Assembly (NCBI GenBank): GCA_003952965.2
Contig: CM025851.1
Coordinates: forward strand, 17,904,618-17,968,617
Length of the DNA stretch: 64,000 nucleotides
Source: Morella rubra
Lineage: Eukaryota > Streptophyta > Magnoliopsida > Fagales > Myricaceae
Direction: 5' to 3'
Part shown: one piece after another, positions 1-10,149 of the stretch
How the letters are laid out: each line of letters starts with the position of its first letter
Position numbering within the stretch: the first letter of the stretch is position 1
Program-made: the position numbers and the translations under genes
Notes under the pieces: generated by a model
Told to the model about the DNA's origin: nothing
The model's database searches: none
The model's input: the letters and a program-made list of their open reading frames with translations, nothing else

Positions 1-83
1 GTATTGTGCACAGTCCAGTAGGTCATAGGTCAACTATGGGATTACAAGCATTTCTAGTAACCCAACTACTGCCTATCTGTCTC

Positions 84-409
84 GTCTCATTAGTAGTTTG
101 CAGAAAATGTAATGCAAACTGCAAACCTAATACCAACTGCAAAAGGAAGGTTAATGCAACTACAATCGAAACTTTAGTCAGATAATAATGAAGCAGTACA
201 TGTCACCTATATGTCATCATGAATCTCTTTGTCACAGAATGTGGTCTCATTAGTAGTTTGCAGAAAGCATGTAATGCAAACTGCAATACCTAATACCAAC
301 TGCAAAAGGAAGGTTAATGCAACTACAATCGAAACTTTAGTCAGATAATAATGAGAGCAGTACATGTCACCTATATGTCATCATGAATCTCTTTAGTGCA
401 CAGAATGTG
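84..409. repeat. Tandem duplication, about 160 bp x 2
   Basis: Two head-to-tail copies start at 84 and 244, both opening with GTCTCATTAGTAGTTTGCAG, and differ only by short indels. They lie downstream of the last visible exon of the minus-strand flavoprotein gene, so probably in an intron of it. The high identity implies a recent local duplication. No coding potential was seen. Confidence 0.85.
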
Positions 410-882
410 GCTTTTTTCCTCTTTATAAGTTAGCAAGCCATAACCATCAGCATGTACCATGCATTGATAGAGAGCATGGAAGATATCAAACCTATAAATT
501 ATATCATAGCTAGGCTGGATTCCAGCATAGGGCAGGCTTAGAGCCTAGGCAGCAGAGGCGGCTGTCTAAGGCCCCCTAAAGAATGTATGTTTTGCATACT
601 TTGTTACAATAACAAATAAAGACAACAAGAAAAAAACGTGTAAAAGAGTTCTAAAAAATAATTTATGATTCTAGAAGAAAATAGAATGATTTTTGAAGAA
701 GTCTCTAAAATTTTTCAGTAACATGTGAATTTATTTTATTGTTCAGGCTTCATTCTGAATTGTTGCCTTAGCCCTTAGGCATCCATTTGTACTGAGCCGC
801 TCCTGTTCCAGTATCTCTGTGTTATCAAGGAAATTTTGAAACCTGGCATCTTCTTGAAATCACGAAAACATTCGAGTCTTAC

Positions 883-1606
883 CTGGACCTTCTTGAGATC
901 AGGATCTGATGCATCAACAATATCAATTCTTCCATTTATCCGGAACTGCTCCCAAGAGTCGGTGAAATACCAACATATCTGAATATAAAATATGGGTTAG
1001 GCAGGATAAACCCATCAACACAAAACAACCAGTCTAGGAGAGAAGCTTCAGCGGTCATCGCAAATGCTATAGAGTCCCATGTAAATGAAATAAAGAACAC
1101 ACAGCTTTTCCTAATATGAGAATTTGTAGTATAACATGCTAAATGATTACCTCAGCAAATGGGCAATGCTTAAGCTCTTCAACCTGTACAATAAACCAAA
1201 AAAAGCAACATATCACTTAACTTAGAACTAAAATACAGAACAAATACACAACAGTGCATGCAATGAATACTGTTACCAATGAAAACCGCTTAAAGGCCTT
1301 GGAAATGCAAAAGGGCAGTGACCGATAAATTCAATTAGCATAATTTAAAAAAAATTCAAGACCAACAGCTTTGTTGTCTATCCGACACTGATAAACCCAA
1401 ATGAGAATTTTATCTCAACTGAGAAAAAGAAAATTCCCATGTAAAATCCGAACACTTTAAAAATATAGAAATAAGAACGAGTTAACACTTAAAATAAATA
1501 AAAGAACCTTGTGAGTGCGGCAGTCGGTGTTGATTTGGATCTTGTCACTGTTCTCTTGAAATCCTCTGAAAACCAACAACCAAAGAACGCATATTAATCC
1601 CGACTG

Positions 1607-1648
<42 letters not shown>

Positions 1649-1879
1649 TACCTGAAAACCACAGTGCGATTCGAAGGTCTCCCACTTGATCCCACAGTTG
1701 CCTAAAACCACAGCAAAGACAGCATCTCCAGAACTAACGATTTAAGAAAATTTGATTTGCGCAAGGAAAAAGAATGAAAATCAACCTACAAGTTGAAAGA
1801 AGGAAGAGTGCTTGAGGTGGGAGTTGGACTCTAGTGCATTGAGAAGAAGCTGCTTCCATTGCCCTGTTACTGTTCCCAT
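883..1879 (-). CDS. Pyridoxamine 5'-phosphate oxidase-like (FMN-binding) protein, 5' part of gene
   Basis: Five exons read in one frame across GT/AG introns: 1790-1879 (ATG at 1877-1879), 1652-1701, 1508-1565, 1151-1183 and 883-978, giving 109 residues. The protein opens MGTVTGQWKQLLLNALESNS and includes RTVVFRGF, then ENSDKIQINTD, then CWYFTDSWEQFRINGRIDIV. This is the split-barrel flavin-binding fold of the Alr4036/At2g46580-type PNPOx family as I recall it; relatives are about 200 residues, so a little over half is visible. The family is expected to bind FMN, but whether it oxidises pyridoxamine or pyridoxine phosphate is not established by sequence. The remaining exons should lie beyond position 1, since nothing from 1 to 882 encodes the expected C-terminal part. 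The second visible intron is only 86 nt and contains a CT microsatellite. No TATA box was obvious, and a foldback element begins 91 bp upstream of the start codon. Confidence 0.88.
1611..1645. repeat. (AG)n microsatellite inside a short intron
   Basis: About 17 AG units. On the coding (minus) strand this is a CT tract a few bases after the splice donor of the flavoprotein gene's second exon, in an intron of only 86 nt, so length changes could alter the polypyrimidine context of splicing. Confidence 0.9.
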
Positions 1880-1970
1880 TGCTTCTGTTCGTCTTCGTAC
1901 TCCACAGTTAGTAAATTTAATTACATGTTTTATGCCGCCAAATCTACAAGAAAGCTCATTCCGGTGGCGC

Positions 1971-2510
1971 TTAATTGCACTTAAAAACCTTGCGGTATAT
2001 GAAGGTTGTAAATAAGCTCTTTAGGTAACATTTTCATCAAATAGACTCTTGAGATAGAGTTTAAGTCAAATTAAGGTCCATTCGTCTATTTTTCATCAGT
2101 CCTGTTAACAGTCATTGTTGTTAGGGCCTTAAAATCCACGTCATAACGAATTAAAAAGCGACATCTGTCCAGTTAAAATATCTATATCACATCTGCATAA
2201 GGTATCTACCAGCTCACAGTACCTAGTTAAAAAAGAAAAATAACTTAATAAGGCGACGTCGTTCTCCCCATTGCAGACACCTGGCACAAATGTAGCGTGA
2301 ACGTTTTAATTGGACATGTGGCGCTTTCTAATTCATTATAACGTAGATTTTAAAATCCTGACAGCAATGATCGTTAACAGAGCTGATGGGAAATGGACGG
2401 AAGGGCCTCGATTTGACTTAAACTATACCTCAGGATCTATTTGTTAAAAACGTTACCTCAGGGACTCATTTACAACTTTCGTATACCTCAAAAGCCCTGG
2501 GTGCAATTAA
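1971..2510. mobile_element. Foldback/MITE-like element in the flavoprotein gene promoter
   Basis: The first ~200 bases are the diverged reverse complement of the last ~200. The termini are TTAATTGCAC and GTGCAATTAA, and the shared inner text includes phrases such as GAGGTATA and CCTTCCGTCC. No ORF is present. The structure is that of a short non-autonomous element with long inverted repeats, similar in build to the Mutator-type MITEs elsewhere in this window. I could not find a clean target-site duplication, so the superfamily is an inference. Confidence 0.7.
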
Positions 2511-2796
2511 GTTTCGTATTTTCTTTTTCCTACAAAAAAAAACAGGTGTCTCGTGGACGGGCCTCTTCGGCTATTAATGTGCTTTTTGGGCCCTGCACAT
2601 TTGGATCTTTATTTTCCAATAATGATTGCCTTTCTATGTTCAACAAAGTCTGCGCCTCCAAGAATGTGACATTATTGGGCTTGTAGGGAAGTCCAATTTG
2701 CTTTCATGGGTCGGATCAAATAAAGCTTGTAGCAGGGTCTTCTTAATTCTTATAGTCCTATTTATTTTACTTATTATTTGATCGAGAGAAGCTTAA

Positions 2797-3146
2797 AACT
2801 CTAATTTAATTGGGAGAGTTATCTCGTTTTAGGTAACCCTTCAACCTCATCATTGCCCTTCCAAGATTTTAGGAAGTCTGAGTCTTTTTTCCAGCCATTT
2901 CCACGTTAGAAATTTTAAGTTTCCTAATTTGAACCTTCTCCTAAATCGAATTTCGTACATTCATCGTTAACCTGAAAATTATCTAAGTGCGCATTTCAAT
3001 ATCACAACTTAATTAGTCCTTAGAGGACTATAAATGGGCACATGTTAAAGTCTCCCATCCAGTAGGGGCTCGTATAATAAATCTCAAACAAGATAATTAC
3101 TCTTTAGAAGTTCAAACGAGTTAACTCTCCCAATTAAATTAGAGTT
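2797..3146. repeat. Inverted repeat, perfect 25-bp arms
   Basis: 2797-2821 and 3122-3146 are exact reverse complements (AACTCTAATTTAATTGGGAG and onward), separated by 300 bp of non-coding sequence. An AAGCTT lies just outside each arm, suggesting longer but eroded arms. It could be a small TIR element or a local inversion product. No target duplication was identified. Confidence 0.6.
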
Positions 3147-3180
3147 AACTCTCTCCCAAGCTTTCCATGAAGACAAGGAG

Positions 3181-3650
3181 GTGGTGTTTTCGGATCTTAA
3201 GATCAACTTTGACGTTGCTATACGTCATAATGGATTGTACGTAGCCGTCTCTTGCCAATACTCTTCTAGCTCTCTTTGTACTACGTACTTGGAGCGTATT
3301 CAGCCTACGGACCCATTAGTGGGCGAAGCTTTGGCCGCTGCTCGAGTGGTGGAAATTGCTCTGTAGCGTCGCTAGTCTCTTGTTGTTTTTGAGTCTGATT
3401 GCCACCTCCTTTGTGATGATATCGACTAGGATGATGCTCCTCCTTGCTAGAAGATTGACAACATTGTTTTCTCGCTCAGGTGGATGTTTAAGGCGCAGTC
3501 AGCTTGGGCAATTCATTGGGTCCCTCGGACGCTCAATCTTCAAGCACATATGTTGGCTAGTTGGGCAGCTCGTTTTCGCATTTCTGGTTTTAAGGACCCT
3601 TGTTGTATTCCGCTTTTTATTCTGTCTTGTGACTGTGACTCTAGTTCTCC
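3181..3650 (+). pseudogene. RNase H-like domain relic (LINE- or RNase H-derived)
   Basis: The first frame gives LKINFDVAIRHNG and later DPLVGEALAAARVVEIAL, the opening of the RNase H domain found at the end of plant LINE polyproteins and in plant RNase H-like paralogues (usual pattern: FDGA, then a region ending EALAA). The match continues in another frame after about 3365 with FESDCHLLCDDID, then WVPRTLNLQAHMLASWA, the classic ESD and WVPR-N-AH-LA motifs. A frameshift and two in-frame stops separate these parts, so it is not functional. There is no reverse transcriptase upstream; it is either a 5'-truncated LINE end or an orphan RNase H gene fragment. Confidence 0.7.
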
Positions 3651-3814
3651 TTGTTTTAGTTAAATGTTGGTTTATTGAAAGAAAAAAAATTAGAGTTTGA
3701 TGTATCAGACAAAACCGTTATAAGATGATGTTTAGAAGTTGCAATCATATCTGTAATGTATTTACATGCTGGGTTGAATGGTTTCGCAACGAATAAGTTG
3801 TTTTTTTTTTAATT

Positions 3815-4176
3815 GGGGTAAATATATTTTTTACCTTCAAACTACCATGGCTTTTGCACTTTACACCTTAAATTATCACTTTTGTTACATTTCACCATTT
3901 AACTACCAATTTTAGACATTTTGCACCTTTTGTTAAATTTTTAGACACTTTGTATCCTGCAATACAATGTTACACACTTTGCACCATTTGTTCAACAATA
4001 CCTTTAATATATGCAAAGTGAATCAAGGATATTATCATCGTTTTAGTCTAAAAATTTGAAAGAGGGTGCAAAGTGTCTAAAATTGGTAGTTAGAGGGTGA
4101 AATGTAACAAAAGTGGCAGTTCAGGGTGCAAAGTGCAAAACTTATGGTAGTTCATGGGTGAAAATGTATTTACCCC
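3815..4176. mobile_element. Mutator-type MITE with 9-bp target duplication
   Basis: A 362-bp foldback whose ends are GGGGTAAATA and TATTTACCCC, with inverted repeats of well over 100 bp running through phrases about GTGCAAAGTG and GGTAGTT. The 9 bp on each side are identical (TTTTTAATT at 3806-3814 and 4177-4185), the duplication length expected for Mutator-like elements. No ORF. A relative lies at 22825-23195. Confidence 0.88.
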
Positions 4177-4539
4177 TTTTTAATTTATGAGTATTTTTTT
4201 TTGGCGAAAGTGCACCTATGGCCCTTGAGGTATTCAAAAGTTGCAATTTGGTTCCCGAGGTAACAGATTAACCATTTAGCTCATTGAGGTAATGATTTCA
4301 AGAAAAAGAGGCCCCTCTGTCGACCTCCGTCCCCCTCCGTTAATGGTAAATACTAACATGTCAAATTAATGTCATGTCAATCTAATCAAATTGTGCCACA
4401 TGCTTAATGAAAACGCGTCAGCCAACAAATGCCACATCAGTGTCGGCCTAGTCAGCCACTTATGCCACGTCATTGTCACAACAGCCAAGCTTTCAAAACA
4501 GACAAAAAAACAACTAAGTTTTTGTCCCTATCCATCTGA

Positions 4540-5228
4540 TAAGACCTGGCAGATGTCCTAAAATTTCGAGCTTAACAAATACTCAAAGGTATCGTGGAAG
4601 GGCACATGAGCCTTTTCAAAGCTAAGGAGGAAAGGCCAACACAAGACAAGCCCACAAGGCAAAGCCCCATAGAAAGTTGGAAGCGGAATGTCAGGGCCTA
4701 CCAGGCGCATATCATCTGCACTATGGAGCTCCAAGCAGAAGCCTACCGCCAAGTGCACCCGCAGCCCGTCGCTTGTAAGTAGAGATAGCCAAAGACTTGC
4801 AGCGACCACATTTGGAGGTTACATCGTGCATGGGGCTCCGTTGCTTGATCAAAGCCATGAATGCACATCTCCAACACTTGGCTAGAGTCATGCCTGCACG
4901 GCTCGAACACTTAGCCAAAGTCTTTCACGCAAGGCACCTGCTTAGGCTCAGTACCTAGTGCGCAAGACACCAGCCACACAAAGAGGCTTAACGCACGTGG
5001 CACCAATGAGTAGCGTAGGCCTTGTGCGGGCGAGGGAGCCACGCGCGTGTGGCACTATCTTGCTGCCAGTGCCATACGCGCGCAGCTGCTGCCTTGCGAG
5101 GGAATGACCTGAGCTGTTAAGGCTTCATACATGTAGCAGCGATCTTGCGAGGGGGCCACACGCACATGGCATTCGCTTGCTACCAGTGCTATGCATGTGC
5201 AACTGCTACCTTGCGAGAGAACCGCGCA
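4540..5228. repeat. GC-rich degenerate repeat block (left part)
   Basis: This stretch is much richer in G+C than its surroundings and repeats short phrases such as CTTGCTGCCAGTGCC, CTGCCTTGCGAGGG and GCCACGCGCG several times. The same text recurs at about 11250-11400 on the other side of the nested elements, so both blocks belonged to one sequence before insertion. Short open frames occur but none has a recognisable domain. Confidence 0.55.
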
Positions 5229-5273
5229 TGTTGCTAAGGTGACAGGATCCCCAGTGAAGACCACGGCCTGAAT

Positions 5274-6555
5274 TGTTGGCTTTTGTGCACAATCGAGATT
5301 TTGATGATTTCAATAAATGGATCAAGTTTATAAAACGGACATCTTCAAAGACAAAGACGTTTTGATGAAAGAGCCAAAGACTTGAAGAAAGAAGATCAAG
5401 AAGATGCAAGGAGCTCAAAAGTGAAGTTTCAAGACCTTAGGGTATAAACCTTGTAACTCTTAGTTTCACTTTTGACAAGGATTATGAATCACACTTGCAT
5501 ATCTTTCAAAACGTGCATAAATCGTTTTACCTTTTGTTTGAAAGATTAAAATATTTTTTAAAGGTTTTAAAACACCCCAATCAAACTCCAAACCTTTCTT
5601 ATACTTATGGGAAGTAAGTCTCTAAAATTGGGTGTTTCAAAGAGGTCAAAAACGTGGTTTTAATTGAACTGGATCATGTGCTTAAGTTGAGGAGGTCGAC
5701 TGGCTGGTGAAGCGGTCGACCGGTCTTCGACCGCTTGGTATAGCGGTCGATCGGTTGATTTGAAATAGATCCGTTGAGCTTCTGACAATATGACCGTTGA
5801 GTAACGGTAACTTGAAGCGGTCGACCGGTTCATGTAGCAGTCGACCAGCTCGTTTTAATAGACGACTCCCAACGGCTATAAACGGCTAGTTTTCATATGT
5901 GGCCTATAAATACACCTTCATAACGTCCAAAATAAATACACAACGACCACATATCATTTAGATCACTTGAGAAATATTCCAAACCTTCATATTCTATATT
6001 TCTCATATCATTCACACAAAACACACTTTCATATCCTTGTCTTTGTGTGAATCAAGAGATAGAGCCTTTCAATTTCATATCTACTCTTTGAGAGAGTTTA
6101 TTCTTCAATCTTCATATCAAAAGAGGTGATTCCTTTAGTGAGGTTTTTCACTAAAGAAGAAGCTTAGAGAGGGTATATCTCAAGCTTGGTTAGGTTGTGA
6201 GTGGTGAGCCCGAAAAATCACTTGGGTGGGTTTGAGTGTTAAGCCCGGGAAAACACTTGTACGTTCTCTAGCACCCGGAAGCTAGAGTGTATGCTATTTG
6301 AAGATAGTTGGAAAACCTCAAGGCTCGGTGAAGGAGCTTGAGGGGTGGATGTAGGCGGGTTTGCCGAACCACCTAAAAATCATGTGTTTGCTTCTCTATC
6401 CCTACTCCTTACATTTAGCACTTATTTACTGTTGTTTTAATATACTTGTGCTAAATTAGACTTTACTTTGCAAACACAGTTTTGGGGGTTAAAAGCGAAA
6501 AAGTTTGGAAACCCAATTCACCCCCCTCTTGGGTTGCCTTAATCTAGGACTCACA
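5274..6555 (+). repeat. 5' LTR of the gag-only element
   Basis: Opens TGTTGGCTTTTGTGCAC and closes ACTCACA. A TATA box (TATAAATA) lies at 5905-5912. U3 contains several copies of a GGTCGACCG palindrome between about 5690 and 5850. Near the 3' end a stem-loop (AACCCAA at 6510-6516, TTGGGTT at 6529-6535) encloses a C-rich loop. Confidence 0.92.
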
Positions 6556-6557
6556 AT

Positions 6558-6570
6558 TGGTATCAGAGCT
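6558..6570 (+). promoter_or_regulatory. Primer binding site of the gag-only element
   Basis: TGGTATCAGAGCT starts 2 nt after the LTR. It is the classic plant copia primer site complementary to the 3' end of initiator methionine tRNA. Confidence 0.9.
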
Positions 6571-6609
6571 TGGTGTTCGTTATACAAGATTTAAAAATCT
6601 TGAGTTAGA

Positions 6610-8091
6610 ATGGCAACTTCAAGCTTCAACACTCAAGTTGAAGGACTTTCCACACTTAGACCACCATTCTTTAATGGTAGTGATTTTGCATATTGGAAAG
6701 TTAGGATGAGTATTTATTTTCAATCTATTGATTATGATTTATGGTTATGCATATTGAATGGTCCACATATTCCCACAAAGAAAGTTGGAGAGGTTGAAAC
6801 TCTTAAAAACGAAAATGAATATAGTGACCTAGACAAAAAGAAAATCTCTCTAGATGCAAGAGCTATGAACATATTATATTGTGCTTTAGATAGAGGAGAG
6901 TTTAATAGAATATCTTCTTGCACAATGCTAAGGAAATTTGGCATGCTCTAGAGATTACACATGAAGGAACAAGCCAAGTTAAAGAGTCAAAAATCAACAT
7001 GCTTGTTCATAATTATGAGTTGTTTAAAATGACACCAGAGGAATCCATTACTGTCATGTATACTAGATTTACCACAATCATAAATGCCTTGAATGCGTTT
7101 GGTAAATCTTATACTAACTCCGATTTGGTGAGAAAAATCCTTAGGTCACTACCAAAGTCATGGGAGGCCAAAGTGACCGCCATACAAGAAGCCAAGGACC
7201 TCACCAAGCTTCCTCTAGATGAGCTATTGGATCTTTAATGACCCATGAAATCCAAATGCTCGAGAATGAAGATGAGAGCAAGAAAAAGATGAGGTTCGCT
7301 TTCAAATCCTCCATAATCGAAGATGAGGATGACGATGAGGAAGACATAGTCTTGATGACTAGAAAGTTCAAGAACTTCCTTAAAAGAAAGAAAAAGAAGA
7401 GAAGCCTCAAATTCACAAAGACATCTTGGAATGTTAACGATGAAAGCTCCTCCGAAGAAGAAGATGAGGGAGAAATCGCAAACATGTGCTTCATGGCTCT
7501 AGAAGACAATGAGGTATACTCTTCCGATGATGAACCTGAACTTTCATATATTGAACTTCAAAATGCCTTTGATGAACTTCTTTATCAATTTGAAAAACTT
7601 GGTTCAAAATATACATCATTGAAAAAGAAACTCATTTTGATTTCAAAAGAAATTGATTTATTGAAAAATGAGCGAGATACTCTAAAGCTAGAAAATGATT
7701 TATTCCAACAAAAAGTTTTAGAATTTGAAAAAGAGAAAGTTACTTTGAACAACAAAATTATTTCTCAAAGCAAAATTCTTGAAAAGTTTACTCAAGGAAC
7801 AAAATCTTTAGATTTGATTCTTAATAGTCAAAGATGTGTCTTTGACAAAAGTGGCTTAGGCTACAAGCCTTCGATTCACCAAAATATTTTAAGAATTATT
7901 TTGTGAAGGCTAAGTCATTTTGTGCACCTACTCAAACATGCCATTTTTGCAATAAAGATGGGCATCTTATTTTTGATTGTGCATTAAAGAAACTTGGGAG
8001 CAAGACTCTCAAGAAAGCATGGGTTCCAAAAGGAACCAAGGCTAACACCGAAGGACCCAAGAAGGCTTGGGTACCAAAAATGGTTTCTTGA
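6610..8091 (+). pseudogene. Gag region of the gag-only element
   Basis: The N-terminal part begins MATSSFNTQVEGLS and has the copia Gag signature around NGSDFAYWKVRM, followed by the helical capsid-like region (DARAMNILYCALD; later ESITVMYTRF and EAKDLTKLPLDELL). An acidic, lysine-rich and coiled-coil stretch follows, then a CCHC zinc knuckle (CHFCNKDGHLIFDC) and a GPKKAWVPK tail typical of SIRE-type Gag. This is a fossil with about three breaks. It resembles the Gag region of the larger element at 53402-63503, supporting a shared lineage. After it come roughly 750 bp of non-coding sequence to the 3' LTR, with several GGGGGAG-type purine tracts. Confidence 0.88.
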
Positions 8092-8851
8092 TTCTCTTGT
8101 AGGATGGAGCAACAAATGGTGCTTGGATGAAACTTGCCTATTAAGAAGGCTTGTGATATTTGAGGACAAATGCTAAGGGGAAATCCTTTGGTAACTTCTA
8201 CATCCTTGATTGAGAATATGTTCTAAATTGTTGGTTGATGTTATAAATGCAAATGTATTTTTCTTTGACATATTTCTTGCATTTATCAAAATAGAACATC
8301 TCTATAAGCTAACATTTTTACAAAATTATGAATTTTTTTTATGAGATTTTGTGAGCTAAATTTTTTTGGTTGAGAATGACCTTTAAATTGTCATTGGTAG
8401 CTAAGAGGTTGGTACAAACCCACTCGGTGGGCTACTATTGTAATAGCGATGGACTCTTGAGTCCCATTAGTCATCCTCTATACCATTTCAATATGATTGT
8501 CATTTGAAAGCCTCAAATTGTTCTTTTGGATGAAAAAGATTATTTTTGTAGCTACATCCATGCATTCACTTTTTGATTGACAAAGGGGGAGAATTCTTAA
8601 ATGTGCCTCTATTTTCTTTGAATCATATGATGGATATTCTTAGAATGCATATTCCTTTATCTTTTTGATGTGACAAAGGGGGAGAAATGTGTTGATAGTT
8701 TTTAATGACTATATATTCTCCTTTTGAATTGGATTATAAATATTGGCTACTAATGCTTTGTCTCAAGTTTCAAATGATTGTCCAATTGCAAAAGATAGGG
8801 GGAGTCATCCCAAAACTATCAATTTATTGTCATCATCAAAAAGGGGGAGAT

Positions 8852-10049
8852 TGTTGGCTTTTGTGCACAATCGAGATTTTGATGATTTCAATAAATGGAT
8901 CAAGTTTATAAAACGGACATCTTCAAAGACAAAGACGTTTTGATGAAAGAGCCAAAGACTTGAAGAAAGAAGATCAAGAAGATGCAAGGAGCTCAAAAGT
9001 GAAGTTTCAAGACCTTAGGGTATAAACCTTGTAACTCTTAGTTTCACTTTTGACAAGGATTATGAATCACACTTGCATATTTTCAAAATGTGCATAAATC
9101 GTTTTACCTTTTGTTTGAAAGATTAAAATTTTTTTAAAGGTTTAAAACAATCAAATCAAAATACCCAAACCTTTCATATGGGAAGTAAGGGCGCGAAAAA
9201 TATGGTTTTAATTGAACCGGATCATGTGCTTAAGTTGCGGCTGGTGAAGCGGTTTGATTTGAAATAGATCCGTTAAGCTTCTGACAATATGACCGTTGAG
9301 TAATGGTAACTTTCGACCGGTTCATGTAGCGGTCGACCGGCTCGTTTTAACAGACGACTCCCAACGGCTATAAACGGCTAGTTTTCATATGTGGCCTATA
9401 AATACACCTTCATAACGTCCAAAATAAATACACAACGACCACATATCATTTAGATCACTTGAGAAATATTCCAAACCTTCATATTCTATATTTCTCATAT
9501 CATTCACACAAAACACACTTTCATATCCTTGTCTTTGTGTGAATCAAGAGATAGAGCCTTTCAATTTCATATCCACTCTTTGAGAGAGTTTATTCTTCAA
9601 TCTTCATATCCAAAAGAGGTGATTCCTTTAGTGAGGTTGTTCACTAAAGAAGAAGCTTAGAGAAGGTATATCTCAAGCTTGGTTAGGTTGTGAGTGGTGA
9701 ACCCGAAAAACCATTTGGGTGGGTTTGAGTGTTAAGCCCGGGAAAACACTTGTACGGTTCTCTAGCACCCGGAAGCTAGAGTGTATGCTATTTGAAGATA
9801 GTGAGAAAACCTCAAGGCTCGGTGAAGGAGCTTGAGGGGTGGATGTAGGCGGGTTTGCCGAACCACCTAAAAATCACGTGTTTGCTTCTATATCCCTACT
9901 CCTTACATTTAGCACTTATTTACTCGTTGTTTTAATATACTTGTGCTAAATTAGACTTTACTTTGCAAACACAGTTTTGGGGTTAAAAGCGAAAAAGTTT
10001 GGAAACCAATTTACCCCCTTTCTTAGGTTGCCTTAATCTAGGACTCACA
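8852..10049 (+). repeat. 3' LTR of the gag-only element
   Basis: Same ends as the 5' LTR, with a TATA box at 9397-9404. It is 84 bp shorter, mainly because of missing blocks in U3 around the GTCGAC palindromes; beyond U3 the copies differ at only a few positions by eye. Confidence 0.92.
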
Positions 10050-10149
10050 TGAATTACTACGATTGGGAAGATGTGGGGCAAGAGGCGGCGCCAGTGACTG
10101 ACCAGTGCACTCTTGACACGCCCCGAGCGCGTAAGGCCGAAATAGAAAT

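Larger units (their letters stand above)
5274..10049 (+). mobile_element. Gag-only copia LTR retrotransposon (TR-GAG-like, SIRE-related)
   Basis: A 4776-bp element with two long LTRs (5274-6555 and 8852-10049), a perfect 5-bp target duplication (TGAAT at 5269-5273 and 10050-10054), an initiator-Met tRNA-type primer site just inside the 5' LTR, and a purine-rich tract AAAAGGGGGAGAT just before the 3' LTR. The internal region is only ~2.3 kb and encodes Gag with a zinc knuckle; no protease, integrase, reverse transcriptase or RNase H is present. The LTRs are nearly identical outside several deletions in U3, suggesting a fairly recent insertion. The Gag frame carries about three breaks. It must have depended on enzymes from another copia element. 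Confidence 0.93.

Noticed and set aside
1457-1711. 84-codon minus-strand frame with an (SL)n run
   Set aside because: It reads through two exons and the intron of the flavoprotein gene; the SL repeat is the translated CT microsatellite. The spliced model fits the family far better.
7201-7509. Ser-rich minus-strand frame
   Set aside because: Antisense shadow of the acidic/lysine-rich Gag stretch.
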